Assembly (NCBI RefSeq): GCF_900218035.1
Contig: NZ_OBMR01000002.1
Coordinates: forward strand, 248,001-312,000
Direction: 5' to 3'
Source: Pseudobutyrivibrio ruminis DSM 9787
GTDB taxonomy: Bacteria > Bacillota > Clostridia > Lachnospirales > Lachnospiraceae
Length of the DNA stretch: 64,000 nt
Of this stretch, positions 1-9,860 are shown piece by piece (position 1 is the first letter of the stretch; each line of letters opens with the position of its first letter). The translations under genes were made by a program, and so were the position numbers. The notes under the pieces were generated by a model. The model had not been told where the DNA came from. It ran no database searches and saw only the letters and a program-made list of their open reading frames with translations.

Positions 1-187
1 GATAATCTTCAATATTATGCCTGATTTCTTCTGTAAAAGGATCATACTGATTGTACATAGTAATACCAATTCTTATTACCTGAGGTTCAGTCTTTTCCTT
101 GGATTGAACCATATGGTAGCCGCCAAAAATACCGCCAGCCACAGCAATTAATGCTATTCCACACAAAAATAACCTTCTCTTACTCAT
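1..187 (-). CDS. Sugar-binding periplasmic-type protein, N-terminus only
   Basis: This gene begins at 187 and runs off the left edge, so only about 62 residues are visible. A short hydrophobic N-terminal segment (about residues 5-24) would act as a signal or membrane anchor. It is followed by IRIGITMYNQYDPF, which resembles the first beta strand of galactose/ribose-type type I periplasmic-binding proteins. It starts 9 bp after the stop of another binding protein and is on the same strand as the kinase and regulator upstream. It probably belongs to that sugar-sensing operon. The ligand cannot be told from this fragment. Confidence 0.65.
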   Translation of the reverse strand, partial: MSKRRLFLCGIALIAVAGGIFGGYHMVQSKEKTEPQVIRIGITMYNQYDPFTEEIRHNIEDY

Positions 188-196
188 TACATCCTC

Positions 197-1141
197 TTAT
201 TTAACAAATGGAAATAGGATTTTTTCATACTCCTCTGAATAAATCTGTTCTTTATTGATTATGTAATAAAGAGGCACGCCTTCATCAGAAACCTTATCTC
301 CATTATTAAGCACAGCCTTTACCGCCAAATACCCTATTGTATAATCATCCTTACAGGCAAGAGCTTGAATAGAACCACTATCAAGGTAATAAACTGCAGC
401 CTGTCTATCATCAACTCCATAAATTGCAAAGCCTGATTTTTGATCAACCCCCAATGACATTGCACAATCAAGCACATTGGCATCCAACAAAATCATTCCG
501 TTATACAATCCAGATTTGTATATGTTATAAATATGGTTTATTAGGGAGCTATCATCCATGGTGACATATTCTCTCTTTAAATAGACATCCGAACCATCTA
601 CAGCTTCCTCAAGTCCCTTGATAAAATTCAGATTATTTACAGAATCCGAACTATACATAACATACAAGGAACCTGAAAAGCCATCGTCGATTATATATTT
701 ACCGTAATCTTTTCCCATAGAATAGTCATCAGCAATGATTGAATATTTATCATCCCCACAGCTACCATTTTTTACAAACCTGACTTTGCTTTTCAGGCCT
801 TGTTCTTTTATATATTCGTAGAGCTCGTCATAGTAGCCAGATGCCACATAAACATATTCAGCCCCCTCGTATATCTGTCTATTGATTAGCTCTATTTCGC
901 CTTCCACTCCAGCAGATACAGGGCTATTCAAAAATGTAACCTGACACTTGTTGTCTAGCGCAGCTGTTTCAGCACCAGATTTTAATGTTTCCCAGTCGTC
1001 CAGATTGTCTCCTGTAACAACAAATGAAATACGCTCATCCTCTCCCTCAAATACACTAGAGTTGGCGTAAACATAAAACTCAACAATGATCAATAGGATA
1101 AGTACAAGGAACATACCGATAAAGAATCTATTTCTTCTCAT
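197..1141 (-). CDS. Membrane-anchored sugar-binding protein of a two-component operon
   Basis: The protein has 314 residues. It has one N-terminal membrane segment (about residues 4-27) and then a type I periplasmic-binding fold (ISFVVTGDNLDDW near the start, IYGVDDRQAAVYYLDSG in the C-terminal lobe). I place the start at the ATG at 1141, about 8 bases after a GGGAGG site; upstream GTG and ATG codons in the same frame are too close to it. The start overlaps the end of the kinase gene by 14 bp, suggesting translational coupling. Such proteins next to LytS/YesM kinases often present a bound sugar to the sensor, as ChvE-like proteins do. I infer that role here; the ligand is unknown. Confidence 0.75.
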   Translation of the reverse strand: MRRNRFFIGMFLVLILLIIVEFYVYANSSVFEGEDERISFVVTGDNLDDWETLKSGAETAALDNKCQVTFLNSPVSAGVEGEIELINRQIYEGAEYVYVASGYYDELYEYIKEQGLKSKVRFVKNGSCGDDKYSIIADDYSMGKDYGKYIIDDGFSGSLYVMYSSDSVNNLNFIKGLEEAVDGSDVYLKREYVTMDDSSLINHIYNIYKSGLYNGMILLDANVLDCAMSLGVDQKSGFAIYGVDDRQAAVYYLDSGSIQALACKDDYTIGYLAVKAVLNNGDKVSDEGVPLYYIINKEQIYSEEYEKILFPFVK

Positions 1142-2951
1142 TTCCATCACCTCCCATATATTCCTGGTAGGAAATCTTTGGCAAATGAATTATGGCAGTA
1201 GTTCCTACATCCAATTCGCTTTCAATTTTCAGTCCATAGTCCTCCTTAAAATACAGGTTGATACGCTGATTGATATTCCACAATCCGATACCAGAGCCTT
1301 TGCCTTGAGATTTGCCCTTTTCCTTAAGCAAATCCTTCAGTTTCTCCGGAGGAATTCCCATTCCATTATCCTTAACCTCGATATAAATATCTCCGTCTTT
1401 TTCATAGCCCTTTATATCTATTACGCCTTCATCATACAAATCCCCCACAGCATGATAAATGGCATTTTCGATAAGAGGCTGAATAATAAGCTTGATAGTA
1501 ATGCAATCCTCTATCGCAGGATCAACGTCGATATTGGCTTCAAATTTATTTTTATAGCGCACCTTCTGGATGGCTAAATAATTCTTTGCATGGGTAATCT
1601 CATCTCTGATTGTAATGATGTTGTTGCCCTTGCTAAGACTGATTCTAAACAGTGATGCCAGGCTTGTAATCATAGAAATAGCCTCTGGATATTTCTCCGA
1701 TTCAATCATCCAAACAACAGAATCCAAGGTATTATAAAGGAAATGTGGATTTATCTGGGCCTGCAGGGCATTCAATTCGGATTTACGTTTTTCTTTTTGC
1801 TCCGCAACGCTTTCTTCCATCATTGTCCTCATCTGGACTACCAAAGATTTGATGGTGCGGCCCAAATGTCTGATTTCATGAGTACCACCGATAAAAATCA
1901 CATCTTCATCAAGCATACCTGCATCAATAACGCCAATGGAATCTTCAAGCTTCTTTATTGGATCAGTAACCACTCTTGCAATGAAAAGGTTTCCAAAAAG
2001 AATCATAAAAATAGTTATTGTAAGAATAATAAGCATGAATACACGCAGCTGGAAGCTTTCACCTATCAGCTCCTTAACAGGTGTTACTGATACTATTTTC
2101 CACCCTGTATAGCCTACCGTTTTCACGATAACAGCTCTCTCATTGCCTTCAAATGTCTCGATATAGTTTCCATCATCATAGCCGGATGCCACAATATTAT
2201 TTTCGTTTGCAAGACCTGAATATATAGCCTTCTGAGCAGGATGATATATTATTTCTCCATTTGAATCTATCAGATAGACATAGCCCTCACCTGACTCATT
2301 TGCTTTCATAAACATCTGCTCTATAGCAGAATAGTTCATGTCTACCAAAAGGATTCCTCGCCTGATGTAGCCCATGTAATTCAAGTCGATACTACGAGTG
2401 AGAGAAACTACCCAATAATATCGATAATTGTCGCTTTCAAACATGTTTTGTACATGTGGAGCAGAAAAATGAAAATTCTCCACTTTCTCTTCTTCAGTAT
2501 CGCTAAACCAGGACTGCTCCGTAAAATCCACCCCATTTTTTCTGGTGGCAATTGGCGCAGCAGAAATAAGGGCCCCATCCTGGGAAATGCAGGCGATGCT
2601 GATAAGATCATCCTTATTCGCCTCGTACAGGATATCCATTTCTTTAGTCATACTATCGCTAGTCAAATCCAGATTCTTGATTACGCTGTAGTACATACTA
2701 TTTGAAACGCCCATCATATTACGTAAATACGAATTAAGATTCCAACTTATCTGCTCTACTATCTTCTCATCGTTATCAATAGCATTCTGTCTAGATGTAT
2801 TGATATAGTTTGTATAAAAGGCCATGGCCATAAAGCTCATACTGATTATGGCAACCAAGGTGAAGGAAATAGAAATAACAAGCTGAATACTTCTTCGCTT
2901 GGAAGCACGACGCAATCTATGAAATTGATTTTGAAAATCAAAAAGTTTCAT
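1128..2951 (-). CDS. Sensor histidine kinase, LytS/YesM type
   Basis: This 607-residue membrane kinase has TM1 at about 22-45, a large extracytoplasmic dCache-like sensor (about 50-300), TM2 at about 302-324 and a HAMP linker (325-377). The phospho-acceptor motif is NPHFLYNTLD with His403. The C-terminal HATPase domain shows DNGMGIPPEKL and GIGLWNINQR boxes. This layout is that of the His_kinase (PF06580) family, whose partner regulators are usually YesN/AraC type. The gene starts exactly where the downstream-acting regulator gene stops (2951), so the two are coupled. The likely input is extracellular sugar, directly or through the binding protein encoded next to it. Confidence 0.92.
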   Translation of the reverse strand: MKLFDFQNQFHRLRRASKRRSIQLVISISFTLVAIISMSFMAMAFYTNYINTSRQNAIDNDEKIVEQISWNLNSYLRNMMGVSNSMYYSVIKNLDLTSDSMTKEMDILYEANKDDLISIACISQDGALISAAPIATRKNGVDFTEQSWFSDTEEEKVENFHFSAPHVQNMFESDNYRYYWVVSLTRSIDLNYMGYIRRGILLVDMNYSAIEQMFMKANESGEGYVYLIDSNGEIIYHPAQKAIYSGLANENNIVASGYDDGNYIETFEGNERAVIVKTVGYTGWKIVSVTPVKELIGESFQLRVFMLIILTITIFMILFGNLFIARVVTDPIKKLEDSIGVIDAGMLDEDVIFIGGTHEIRHLGRTIKSLVVQMRTMMEESVAEQKEKRKSELNALQAQINPHFLYNTLDSVVWMIESEKYPEAISMITSLASLFRISLSKGNNIITIRDEITHAKNYLAIQKVRYKNKFEANIDVDPAIEDCITIKLIIQPLIENAIYHAVGDLYDEGVIDIKGYEKDGDIYIEVKDNGMGIPPEKLKDLLKEKGKSQGKGSGIGLWNINQRINLYFKEDYGLKIESELDVGTTAIIHLPKISYQEYMGGDGNEKK

Positions 2952-4552
2952 TAGCTTTCCCTTTGCTGTCTATACTTTGATGGTGATATGCCATAAGCCT
3001 TTTTAAATACATAGCTGAAATAATTTGGCTCATCGTAGCCAACAAGACCTGCAATTACATAGGCCTTTTCATCTGTAGTTTCAAGCAGCTCTACTGCCTT
3101 TTTCAACCTAATATCAGTTAGATATGATACAAAGCTTTCCCCTGTGTTTTTCTTAAATACAGCAGAAAAATAATTAGCGCTTACATTAAGATTTGAGCAA
3201 ACTTTATCTACCGACAAATCTGAATCCTTAAAATGCTCCTTGATATATTCCTTCGCTTTATCTACAAGCACTTCCGTGGAGTCCATTCGACTCTTTTTGA
3301 TTTCCTTTTGTATGAAGAAACACTTATCTAAAAACCACTTTTCTACATCCTGTATTGAATCGATGTTGTCCAAAAACTCAAAAATATCTCCATCATTACC
3401 ATCAATTGATGAGCCTGAAATATCATAATTCTTTGCAAGCTTAAGGACCTCAAAATAAGCCTCCAAAATAGAAATCTTCATCTGGTACAAGCCAATTCCT
3501 TTTTCACTAAAGTTAGAAAAGAATTCATGAATAGCTCCATTCAATTCATCAGTAGAGCCAATCTTGATAAGCTTAAGTATCGTATTTACGTTATCATTTT
3601 CAAAAAGATTGATTTCTGTCTTGTCCGGCTCCACATCCATAATTGAAAATGCCTGGTTTTCATCAAAAAGCTTTCTATAGGCAGTGGCCTCCCTGGCTGA
3701 TTTGAATGAACTAAACAAATCCTTCAAATCGTTAACCATCATTCCTACACCTGCAGTAGTAGGCACCTCTATAAGCTTGGCTGAGAGCTTACAAATCATA
3801 TCCAGATTAGATACAAACTCCTCGTACTCATCTTCTTTCTCAAAGCAGCCCAGCACAATAACATTACCCAGGTAATTTAAGCAATGATAATTTCCGTAAT
3901 CCTTTAATGTTTCCTTTGCAAGCTGATTCAGGGAAACAGAAAAAAGCTTTCTATCGGTTGTATTAAATTGTTCACTGTTTTCAAAGGATAATTTGATTAT
4001 GCCGACGGCATAGAAATTCCCCTTAATATCTTCTCCGTAATCAGACGCTATCTCAGCTATCCTATCGACCTCAATATGCCCCTCAATAAGGCCAATAAGA
4101 AACTGTTCCCTAAAAAATGGGAAGCTCTCCTGATAGTACTTTTCAAGATTTTGAAGATTGCGTCTCTTGTCAAACTCCTCGTCCAAGGTGTGTTTGAGAC
4201 GAGTAAAAATAGAATGCAGCTCATCTGCATCAATAGGCTTTAAAATATATTCCTCGGCTGATAGCTCGATTGCTTCCTTGGCATATTCGAACTCATCATA
4301 GCCAGAGAAAATAACGAATTTTGTTGCAGGAAGCTCCGCCTTTAACTGCTTTGAAAACTCAAGGCCATTCATGAAAGGCATGTTAATATCGGTCATAACC
4401 ACATCCGGCTGAGCCTCAAGCGCTCTCTCCAAAGCATCCTGACCGTTTTCAGCAGTTGCAACAACATTAAACCCCAAATCCTGCCAATTAATCTTTTTTT
4501 CAATGGCGATGCGGACTTCCTCCTCATCGTCTACAAGCATAACATTATACAT
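2951..4552 (-). CDS. YesN-like response regulator with AraC-type DNA-binding domain
   Basis: The protein has 533 residues. The N-terminal receiver domain carries the acidic pair in MLVDDEEEV and the phospho-acceptor Asp55 in VVMTDINMP. A long middle region (about 130-420) resembles the linker of YesN-type regulators. The C-terminus (about 430-530) is an AraC/XylS double helix-turn-helix (CSNLNVSANYFSAVFKK, GYDEPNYFSYVFKKAYG). It heads the regulator-kinase-binding protein operon and is separated from mmsAB by a terminator. Its probable target is the neighbouring monosaccharide transporter operon, which is inference from position. Confidence 0.93.
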   Translation of the reverse strand: MYNVMLVDDEEEVRIAIEKKINWQDLGFNVVATAENGQDALERALEAQPDVVMTDINMPFMNGLEFSKQLKAELPATKFVIFSGYDEFEYAKEAIELSAEEYILKPIDADELHSIFTRLKHTLDEEFDKRRNLQNLEKYYQESFPFFREQFLIGLIEGHIEVDRIAEIASDYGEDIKGNFYAVGIIKLSFENSEQFNTTDRKLFSVSLNQLAKETLKDYGNYHCLNYLGNVIVLGCFEKEDEYEEFVSNLDMICKLSAKLIEVPTTAGVGMMVNDLKDLFSSFKSAREATAYRKLFDENQAFSIMDVEPDKTEINLFENDNVNTILKLIKIGSTDELNGAIHEFFSNFSEKGIGLYQMKISILEAYFEVLKLAKNYDISGSSIDGNDGDIFEFLDNIDSIQDVEKWFLDKCFFIQKEIKKSRMDSTEVLVDKAKEYIKEHFKDSDLSVDKVCSNLNVSANYFSAVFKKNTGESFVSYLTDIRLKKAVELLETTDEKAYVIAGLVGYDEPNYFSYVFKKAYGISPSKYRQQRES

Positions 4553-4603
4553 AAAAACCTCTCCCTATAAATAACGACCCCCATCGTTATCTATGATTAT
4601 AAC

Positions 4604-4632
4604 AAAAAAGGATGCCCTAGGGCATCCCTTTT
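4604..4632 (-). terminator. Intrinsic terminator after mmsB
   Basis: A perfect GGATGCCC/GGGCATCC hairpin is flanked by A-runs and T-runs on both strands. It lies between the stop of mmsB (4651) and the start of the response regulator gene (4552), so it probably ends the transporter transcript and isolates the regulator operon. Confidence 0.8.
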
Positions 4633-4650
4633 GTAGCTTATATTTAATGT

Positions 4651-5817
4651 TTAGTTCTTTTTACGCTTTGAAAGAACGTCTACAGTAACAGCGCCAAGAA
4701 GTACAGCACCCTTTACGATTTTCTGGATATCTGTTGACCATCCAAAAAGTGACATACCGTTGTTAAGAACACCCATAACGAAGGCACCAACAACTGCACC
4801 AAGAATAGAACCAGAACCACCAGCTACGGCAGCACCACCGATGTAGCAAGATGCAATAGCATCCATCTCGAAACCATCACCAGCCTTTGGAGTTGATGAT
4901 CCGTTTCTAGCTGAAAGAACGATACCTGCGATAGCTGCAAGAACGCCCATGTTTGTGTATACCCAGAAGAAAACCTTATTTGTATCAATACCTGAAAGGT
5001 TAGCTGCTTTTCTGTTGCCACCTAATGCATAAATCTGGCGACCTGCAACAGTCTTTGTTGTAACAAATGCATATATTCCGATAAGCACAACCATAATAAG
5101 AAGTACAAATGGAAGTCCGTTATAACGAGCAAGCTTGTAGAAGAAGAACCAAATGATAAACAGCTCGATTACAAGCTTTGTGACTGTCTGCCATGTAGGA
5201 GTAAGTACAAAGTTATATTTCTTCTTTGTCTTGATTCCTCTGATTTCGTTCCAAATAAGAGCTACAGATGCAATAAGTGCAACAGCAATTGAAACTAAAT
5301 CAAGAATACCATCACCAAAGAATATTTTGTATGTAGGAAGGAAGCCTGCACCGATGAAGTTGTAGTTTGAAGGAAGAGGACCTTTTGTCTGAGCCTGTAA
5401 AAGTGTGTATGTTAATCCTCTACCCATAAGCATTGTAGCAAGGGTAACTACGAATGGTGGGATACTCAAATATGCTATAAAGAATCCAGCAAACATACCA
5501 ACTAAAAGGCCGATAGCAAGTGCTGCAATAATTGCAACCCACATATTCATTTTGTAGTCCATCATCATGATACCGGCTGTGGCACCACACAATGCAACTA
5601 CAGAACCAACACCAAGGTCAACGTTACCTGTTAATACGCAAAGCAACATACCGATTGCAAGGATAACAACGTAACCATTTTGCATAACAAGGTTGTTGAT
5701 GTTCATTGGTGTAAGGTTTTTGCCACCAGTAAGAATGGCAAATATCAAATAAATAACAATAAGGGCAATGAACATGCCGTATTGTTTCATATCAAGACTA
5801 GCTTTTTTATTTTTCAT
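4651..5817 (-). CDS. mmsB: Multiple-monosaccharide ABC transporter permease
   Basis: This is a 388-residue polytopic membrane protein with about ten hydrophobic segments. It matches the MglC/XylH/GguB permease family of carbohydrate ABC transporters: it has [20 protein letters not shown] near the N-terminus, [18 protein letters not shown] in the middle, and the conserved tail [20 protein letters not shown]. The ATG at 5817 is best spaced from the AAAGGA site, although an ATG at 5826 is also in frame. The start overlaps the end of mmsA by 11 bp. It forms the channel for sugars such as glucose, galactose, xylose or arabinose in this family; the exact substrate is not shown here. Confidence 0.92.
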   Translation of the reverse strand: MKNKKASLDMKQYGMFIALIVIYLIFAILTGGKNLTPMNINNLVMQNGYVVILAIGMLLCVLTGNVDLGVGSVVALCGATAGIMMMDYKMNMWVAIIAALAIGLLVGMFAGFFIAYLSIPPFVVTLATMLMGRGLTYTLLQAQTKGPLPSNYNFIGAGFLPTYKIFFGDGILDLVSIAVALIASVALIWNEIRGIKTKKKYNFVLTPTWQTVTKLVIELFIIWFFFYKLARYNGLPFVLLIMVVLIGIYAFVTTKTVAGRQIYALGGNRKAANLSGIDTNKVFFWVYTNMGVLAAIAGIVLSARNGSSTPKAGDGFEMDAIASCYIGGAAVAGGSGSILGAVVGAFVMGVLNNGMSLFGWSTDIQKIVKGAVLLGAVTVDVLSKRKKN

Positions 5818-7369
5818 TTCCATCATCCTTTCTATTATGTGCCATTACACACTGCATGATTTTTTCTTGAGATACTTCTGCACTAGAAAGCTCTCCCGCA
5901 ATCTCGCCCTCATTGATAACGTAAATACGGTCACAGGTACCAATGATTTCAGGCATTTCAGAAGAAATAACAATGACTGCTTTTCCAGCCTTTGCTAAAT
6001 CGTTGATAATACAGTAAATTTCGTATTTAGCACCAACATCGATACCACGAGTTGGCTCATCCAAAATCAATACATCCGGTTGTGTAAGCATCCATTTAGC
6101 AAGGACAACCTTCTGCTGGTTACCACCTGAAAGTGATCCAACAACCTGATTGATGGAATTCGATTTTACGTTAATCTTCTTTTTATATTCTTCAGCCGCA
6201 AGGATTTCCTCGTTCCCATTAATAACACCATGCTTTGAGAAGAACTTAGGACGAGCAGCAAGTGTCATATTCTCCTTGATATCGCCAATAAGAATAAGAC
6301 CATTTGTCTTTCTATCCTCAGTTACATACGCAAGCTTGTTATCAATAGCATCCTTGACTGTATTTAAATGGACTTCTTTGCCATTTATCTTTACAGTTCC
6401 TGAGATTTTCTGACCATAGCTATGACCGAATACACTCATGGCAAATTCGGTACGGCCTGCTCCCATCAGACCAGCCAGGCCAACAACCTCACCAGCTTTA
6501 ACTTCGATATTAATGTCCTTAAGTACCTGACGATCTGGATCATCAGGATGATATACATTCCAATTCTTAACCTCAAAGATTGTATCACCAATAGTGACAC
6601 CTTCTCTTTCAGGATAACGATTAGTCATTTCACGACCAACCATTGCCTTAATTACTCTATCTTCAGAGAAATCATCTACACCCTTAACAAGTGTTTCGAT
6701 TGTCTTACCATCTCTGATAATTGTAACGGCATCAGCAACATAGCTAATCTCGTTCAATTTGTGAGAAATAATAATACATGTAATACCCTGCTTCTTTAAT
6801 TCAAACATGATATCAAGAAGCTTCTTTGACTCCTCATCATTCAAAGCCGCTGTAGGTTCGTCCAAAATAAGAAGCTCAACCTTTTTTGCCATTGCCTTTG
6901 CAATTTCAATAAGCTGCTGTTTACCAACACCAAGTGAATTAACAGGGGCATTGACATTTTCATTTTCAAGACCAACTCTAGATAACATTTCCTGGGCTTT
7001 TTGTCTTGTCTTTGTCCAATCAATTACGCCCTTCATTTTAAGCTGTTCGTTACCTAGAAAAACATTTTCAGCAATTGAAAGAAGTGGGCTAAGAGCAAGC
7101 TCCTGATGGATAATAACGATTCCTTTCGCCTCTGAATCTCTTAAGTTATGGAATTTGCAGATTTCGCCGTGATATTCAACATCTCCCTCATATGAGCCGT
7201 ATGGATAAACTCCTGATAAAACATTCATCAGAGTAGATTTTCCAGCACCATTTTCCCCACAAAGAGCATGAATCTCTCCCTTTTTAACCTGCAGATTAAC
7301 ATCATCAAGGGCTCTAACTCCAGAAAACTCTTTTACAATATGCTTCATTTCCAAGATGTAATCTGACAT
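5807..7369 (-). CDS. mmsA: Multiple-monosaccharide ABC transporter ATP-binding protein
   Basis: The 520-residue protein is a tandem double ABC ATPase of the MglA/XylG/AraG family. The first half has an intact Walker A ([16 protein letters not shown]) and Walker B ([12 protein letters not shown]). The second half has the usual altered P-loop of this family ([16 protein letters not shown]), a clear signature ([15 protein letters not shown]) and Walker B ([14 protein letters not shown]). It energises uptake through MmsB of sugars bound by the ChvE-like lipoprotein. It lies 68 bp after chvE with a hairpin between them and overlaps mmsB. Confidence 0.95.
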   Translation of the reverse strand: MSDYILEMKHIVKEFSGVRALDDVNLQVKKGEIHALCGENGAGKSTLMNVLSGVYPYGSYEGDVEYHGEICKFHNLRDSEAKGIVIIHQELALSPLLSIAENVFLGNEQLKMKGVIDWTKTRQKAQEMLSRVGLENENVNAPVNSLGVGKQQLIEIAKAMAKKVELLILDEPTAALNDEESKKLLDIMFELKKQGITCIIISHKLNEISYVADAVTIIRDGKTIETLVKGVDDFSEDRVIKAMVGREMTNRYPEREGVTIGDTIFEVKNWNVYHPDDPDRQVLKDINIEVKAGEVVGLAGLMGAGRTEFAMSVFGHSYGQKISGTVKINGKEVHLNTVKDAIDNKLAYVTEDRKTNGLILIGDIKENMTLAARPKFFSKHGVINGNEEILAAEEYKKKINVKSNSINQVVGSLSGGNQQKVVLAKWMLTQPDVLILDEPTRGIDVGAKYEIYCIINDLAKAGKAVIVISSEMPEIIGTCDRIYVINEGEIAGELSSAEVSQEKIMQCVMAHNRKDDGNEK

Positions 7370-7392
7370 ATTCTTCTCCTTCTTAAAAGTAA

Positions 7393-7416
7393 TGGCGACT
7401 TAAGACTAAGCCGCCA
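7393..7416 (-). other. Intergenic hairpin between chvE and mmsA
   Basis: An inverted repeat, TGGCGGCTTA paired with TAAGTCGCCA around a 4-base loop on the minus strand, sits in the 68-bp gap after the binding-protein gene. It lacks a good T-run. Such hairpins often stabilise the upstream mRNA end or partly reduce read-through, giving more binding protein than ATPase. That role is inferred. Confidence 0.5.
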
Positions 7417-7437
7417 CTACAATTAATACATTAATTA

Positions 7438-8577
7438 CTATTCAGCTAACTGCTCCTCTGTGTAGTAGCCACCGTCAACAATGATTTCTTTGTAGTTGTC
7501 CTTATCTACTGCAACTGGTGTGCAAAGGTATGAAGGAACTGTAATCTTTCCATTGTTGTACTGCTCTGTGTCGTTGATTTCTGGCTCTGAACCTTCAAGA
7601 ACTGCTTGAACCATTGTTACGCACTTGTCAGCAAGAAGACGTGTGTCTTTGTAGATTGACATTGTCTGTGATCCAGCGATGATGTTCTTTGTAGCCATAA
7701 GCTCAGCATCCTGACCTGTGATAAGTGGCCAATCTTCGCCAACTGTGTAGCCTGCTCCTTCAAGAGCTGCCTTACATCCATATGCAAAACCATCAAAAGC
7801 TGTTGCACAGATATCAAGCTTTTCATCAGCATAGAAACCTGTTAAGTAGTTTTCACAGTTCTGCTGTGCTGTTTCCTGAGACCATCTGAGGATACATGTA
7901 TCATCAAATGATGTTCTACCTGACTTACATACTAATGTACCATCATCAAGGTATGGCTGAAGAACTTCCATAAGTCCGTTGTAAAGCATTACAGCGTTGT
8001 TATCATCTGGAGATCCCATGAAGAACTCGATTGTGTAAGTCTCATCTGTGTTAGCCAAATCCTTTGACTCTTCGATGTACTTACCAATTGCTGTACCAAC
8101 ACCCTTGTTATCGAATGTTGCATAGTAGCTTACAGCGTCTGTATCCATAAGAAGTCGGTCATAAGCGATGATAGGAATACCAGCTTCCTTAGCCTGCTCT
8201 TCTACGTTTACAAGAGCTGATGAGTCAACTGCAGCGATTACTAAGCAATCAGCGCCAGCAGCGATCATGTTCTCAATCTGAGATACCTGAGCCTGAACGT
8301 CATCCTCAGCATACTGAAGATCAACTTCATATCCGAGAGCCTCAAGCTTCTCTTTCATGTTGCTACCATCGTTAATCCATCTCTCTGAAGACTGAGTAGG
8401 CATTGCAACTGCAACTCTCTTTCCGTTTGAAGCTGCTGGTGCAGAAGAATCAGAAGATTCTGTTGCTGTGTCAGTTGTAGCAGCTGGATCAGCGCCTGTG
8501 TCTGCAGGGCCACATCCTGCAAATAACCCCATTGCAAGAGCGGCTGTCATCATTAAACCTAGAACACGTTTTTTCAT
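7438..8577 (-). CDS. chvE: ChvE-like sugar-binding lipoprotein
   Basis: The 379-residue protein has a lipoprotein signal (AALAMGLFAGCG, acylated Cys22), a Ser/Thr/Ala-rich linker (23-50) and a type I periplasmic-binding fold beginning KRVAVAMPTQSSERW. The motif IENMIAAGADCLVIAAVD and the C-terminal VDGGYYTEEQL fit the multiple-monosaccharide (ChvE/XylF-like) binding proteins. It is the first gene of the chvE-mmsA-mmsB operon and has a strong AGGAGG site. In this family the protein captures aldose monosaccharides outside the cell; in some bacteria it also signals to a kinase. Confidence 0.93.
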   Translation of the reverse strand: MKKRVLGLMMTAALAMGLFAGCGPADTGADPAATTDTATESSDSSAPAASNGKRVAVAMPTQSSERWINDGSNMKEKLEALGYEVDLQYAEDDVQAQVSQIENMIAAGADCLVIAAVDSSALVNVEEQAKEAGIPIIAYDRLLMDTDAVSYYATFDNKGVGTAIGKYIEESKDLANTDETYTIEFFMGSPDDNNAVMLYNGLMEVLQPYLDDGTLVCKSGRTSFDDTCILRWSQETAQQNCENYLTGFYADEKLDICATAFDGFAYGCKAALEGAGYTVGEDWPLITGQDAELMATKNIIAGSQTMSIYKDTRLLADKCVTMVQAVLEGSEPEINDTEQYNNGKITVPSYLCTPVAVDKDNYKEIIVDGGYYTEEQLAE

Positions 8578-8603
8578 TTTACCTTCTCCTCCTGTGTTTT
8601 CTT

Positions 8604-8618
8604 GACAACTTTGTTGTC
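8604..8618. promoter_or_regulatory. Palindrome upstream of chvE, possible operator
   Basis: A perfect inverted repeat GACAAC-ttt-GTTGTC lies about 27-40 bases before the chvE start codon, in the likely 5' untranslated or promoter region. It could be an operator or a small mRNA hairpin. No regulator is assigned. Confidence 0.4.
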
Positions 8619-8701
8619 GTTTTTAACTATGAATAAATAATAACAGTTCACTTTTTTGTTTAAAATATAAAATTCTATTTAAAAATATCAAAATTCTACA
8701 C

Positions 8702-8732
8702 AATAAAAAAAGACTCCTAAGAGTCTTTTTTG
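8702..8732 (-). terminator. Intrinsic terminator after azlD
   Basis: AGACTC-ctaa-GAGTCT is flanked by A7 and T6 runs. It lies 21 bp after the azlD stop and before the chvE promoter region. Confidence 0.8.
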
Positions 8733-8752
8733 TGATTATTGCAAGTTAAACA

Positions 8753-9058
8753 TCATATCAAAACCAATTCCGCTATAAATACAACCACGCAACAAAGTGC
8801 TGCTACTTTAAATAGGCTTTGATTAAACCAAGCTGCTACAACTCCCACAATCAATGCAATTATTCCAGCAAGCTTCACCTGTGTTGCATCAATGATAGCG
8901 GGAAATGTCATAACTGCAAGAGTTACATATGGAACGTAATATAAAAACGAACGAATAAATCGATTCTTTATTTGCTTTCTAAAAACAGTGACCGGCAAAA
9001 TACGTATAAACGTACTGACAAGTGCTGCCACCAATATATAAATATAAGTCCTAGTCAT
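8753..9058 (-). CDS. azlD: Branched-chain amino acid exporter small subunit AzlD
   Basis: This 101-residue protein is almost wholly hydrophobic, with three to four membrane segments. The motif VSTFIRILPVTVFRK near the N-terminus is typical of AzlD/YgaH family proteins (usual length about 100). It overlaps the end of azlC by 8 bp, the standard arrangement. Together with AzlC it forms an exporter for branched-chain amino acids or analogues in characterised members of the family. The nearby ilvC-ilvN genes fit that theme but are separately transcribed. Confidence 0.88.
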   Translation of the reverse strand: MTRTYIYILVAALVSTFIRILPVTVFRKQIKNRFIRSFLYYVPYVTLAVMTFPAIIDATQVKLAGIIALIVGVVAAWFNQSLFKVAALCCVVVFIAELVLI

Positions 9059-9782
9059 CGTCTTCCTCCATAGGATGTGGAAATAGTATTGCAGCTACAG
9101 CAGCAATTACAACAGTAAGAATAATAGTTTTCGTTCCAGCTGATATGGATGCAAAAACATCTAATCTAGATGCTAAATAGCTAAGAACAAAGCTTATTAT
9201 AATTAACACTGCCACTATTCTATGCTTTCTAGCTTCCGGCATAATGCAAGCTAAAAACATTCCATACAAAGCAACAGAAAATGCACTCACAACTCTAAGA
9301 GGCATCAGCTCTCCTGCCACAATTCCACATGAAGTTCCAAGAGCCCAGCAAGGAACTGCTATAGCACAAGCTCCATAATTATATATAGGATTGATAAAAC
9401 CAGGCCTGTTAATGGTTATGGCAAATATTTCATCAGTAACACTAAATCCCACTAGCATTCTATGAATCAAAGGGGTTTTAGGATCAAATTTTTGACTTAA
9501 GGCCGTAGACATCAGTAGATATCTAGCATTTACAACCAAAGTCATAATTGCCATTTCTACAAAACCAGCTCCAGCAGCCACTACAGTATATACGGCATAT
9601 TCACCTGCGCTAGCTCTATTTAAAAAGGAATTAATAAAACCCTGCAATGGAGTAAAATGTGCTGTTCTAGCCAGAATTCCAAGAGAAAATGCAACAGCAA
9701 AATATCCTAATCCAATAGGAACCCCATCTCTTACTCCTTCTCTAAAAACTGTTAAATTAGAATTAGTTTTTTTCAAATTCAT
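9051..9782 (-). CDS. azlC: Branched-chain amino acid exporter large subunit AzlC
   Basis: The 243-residue polytopic protein begins with FREGVRDGVPIGLGYFAVAFSLG, the hallmark of the AzlC/YgaZ family (PF03591). It also contains the conserved NARYLLMSTALSQKF and VTDEIFAI segments. The start at 9782 follows an AAAGGA site. Family members export branched-chain amino acids with AzlD. It is divergent from the AP2-domain gene at 9861, and the two share a 78-bp promoter region. Confidence 0.9.
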   Translation of the reverse strand: MNLKKTNSNLTVFREGVRDGVPIGLGYFAVAFSLGILARTAHFTPLQGFINSFLNRASAGEYAVYTVVAAGAGFVEMAIMTLVVNARYLLMSTALSQKFDPKTPLIHRMLVGFSVTDEIFAITINRPGFINPIYNYGACAIAVPCWALGTSCGIVAGELMPLRVVSAFSVALYGMFLACIMPEARKHRIVAVLIIISFVLSYLASRLDVFASISAGTKTIILTVVIAAVAAILFPHPMEEDDD

Positions 9783-9860
9783 TTTATTCCTTTATTTCAC
9801 CAATTTTTTAAACATTTTTCTTCTCAAAAGTGTAAAATAATATGCATAGGAGGATTCTAT

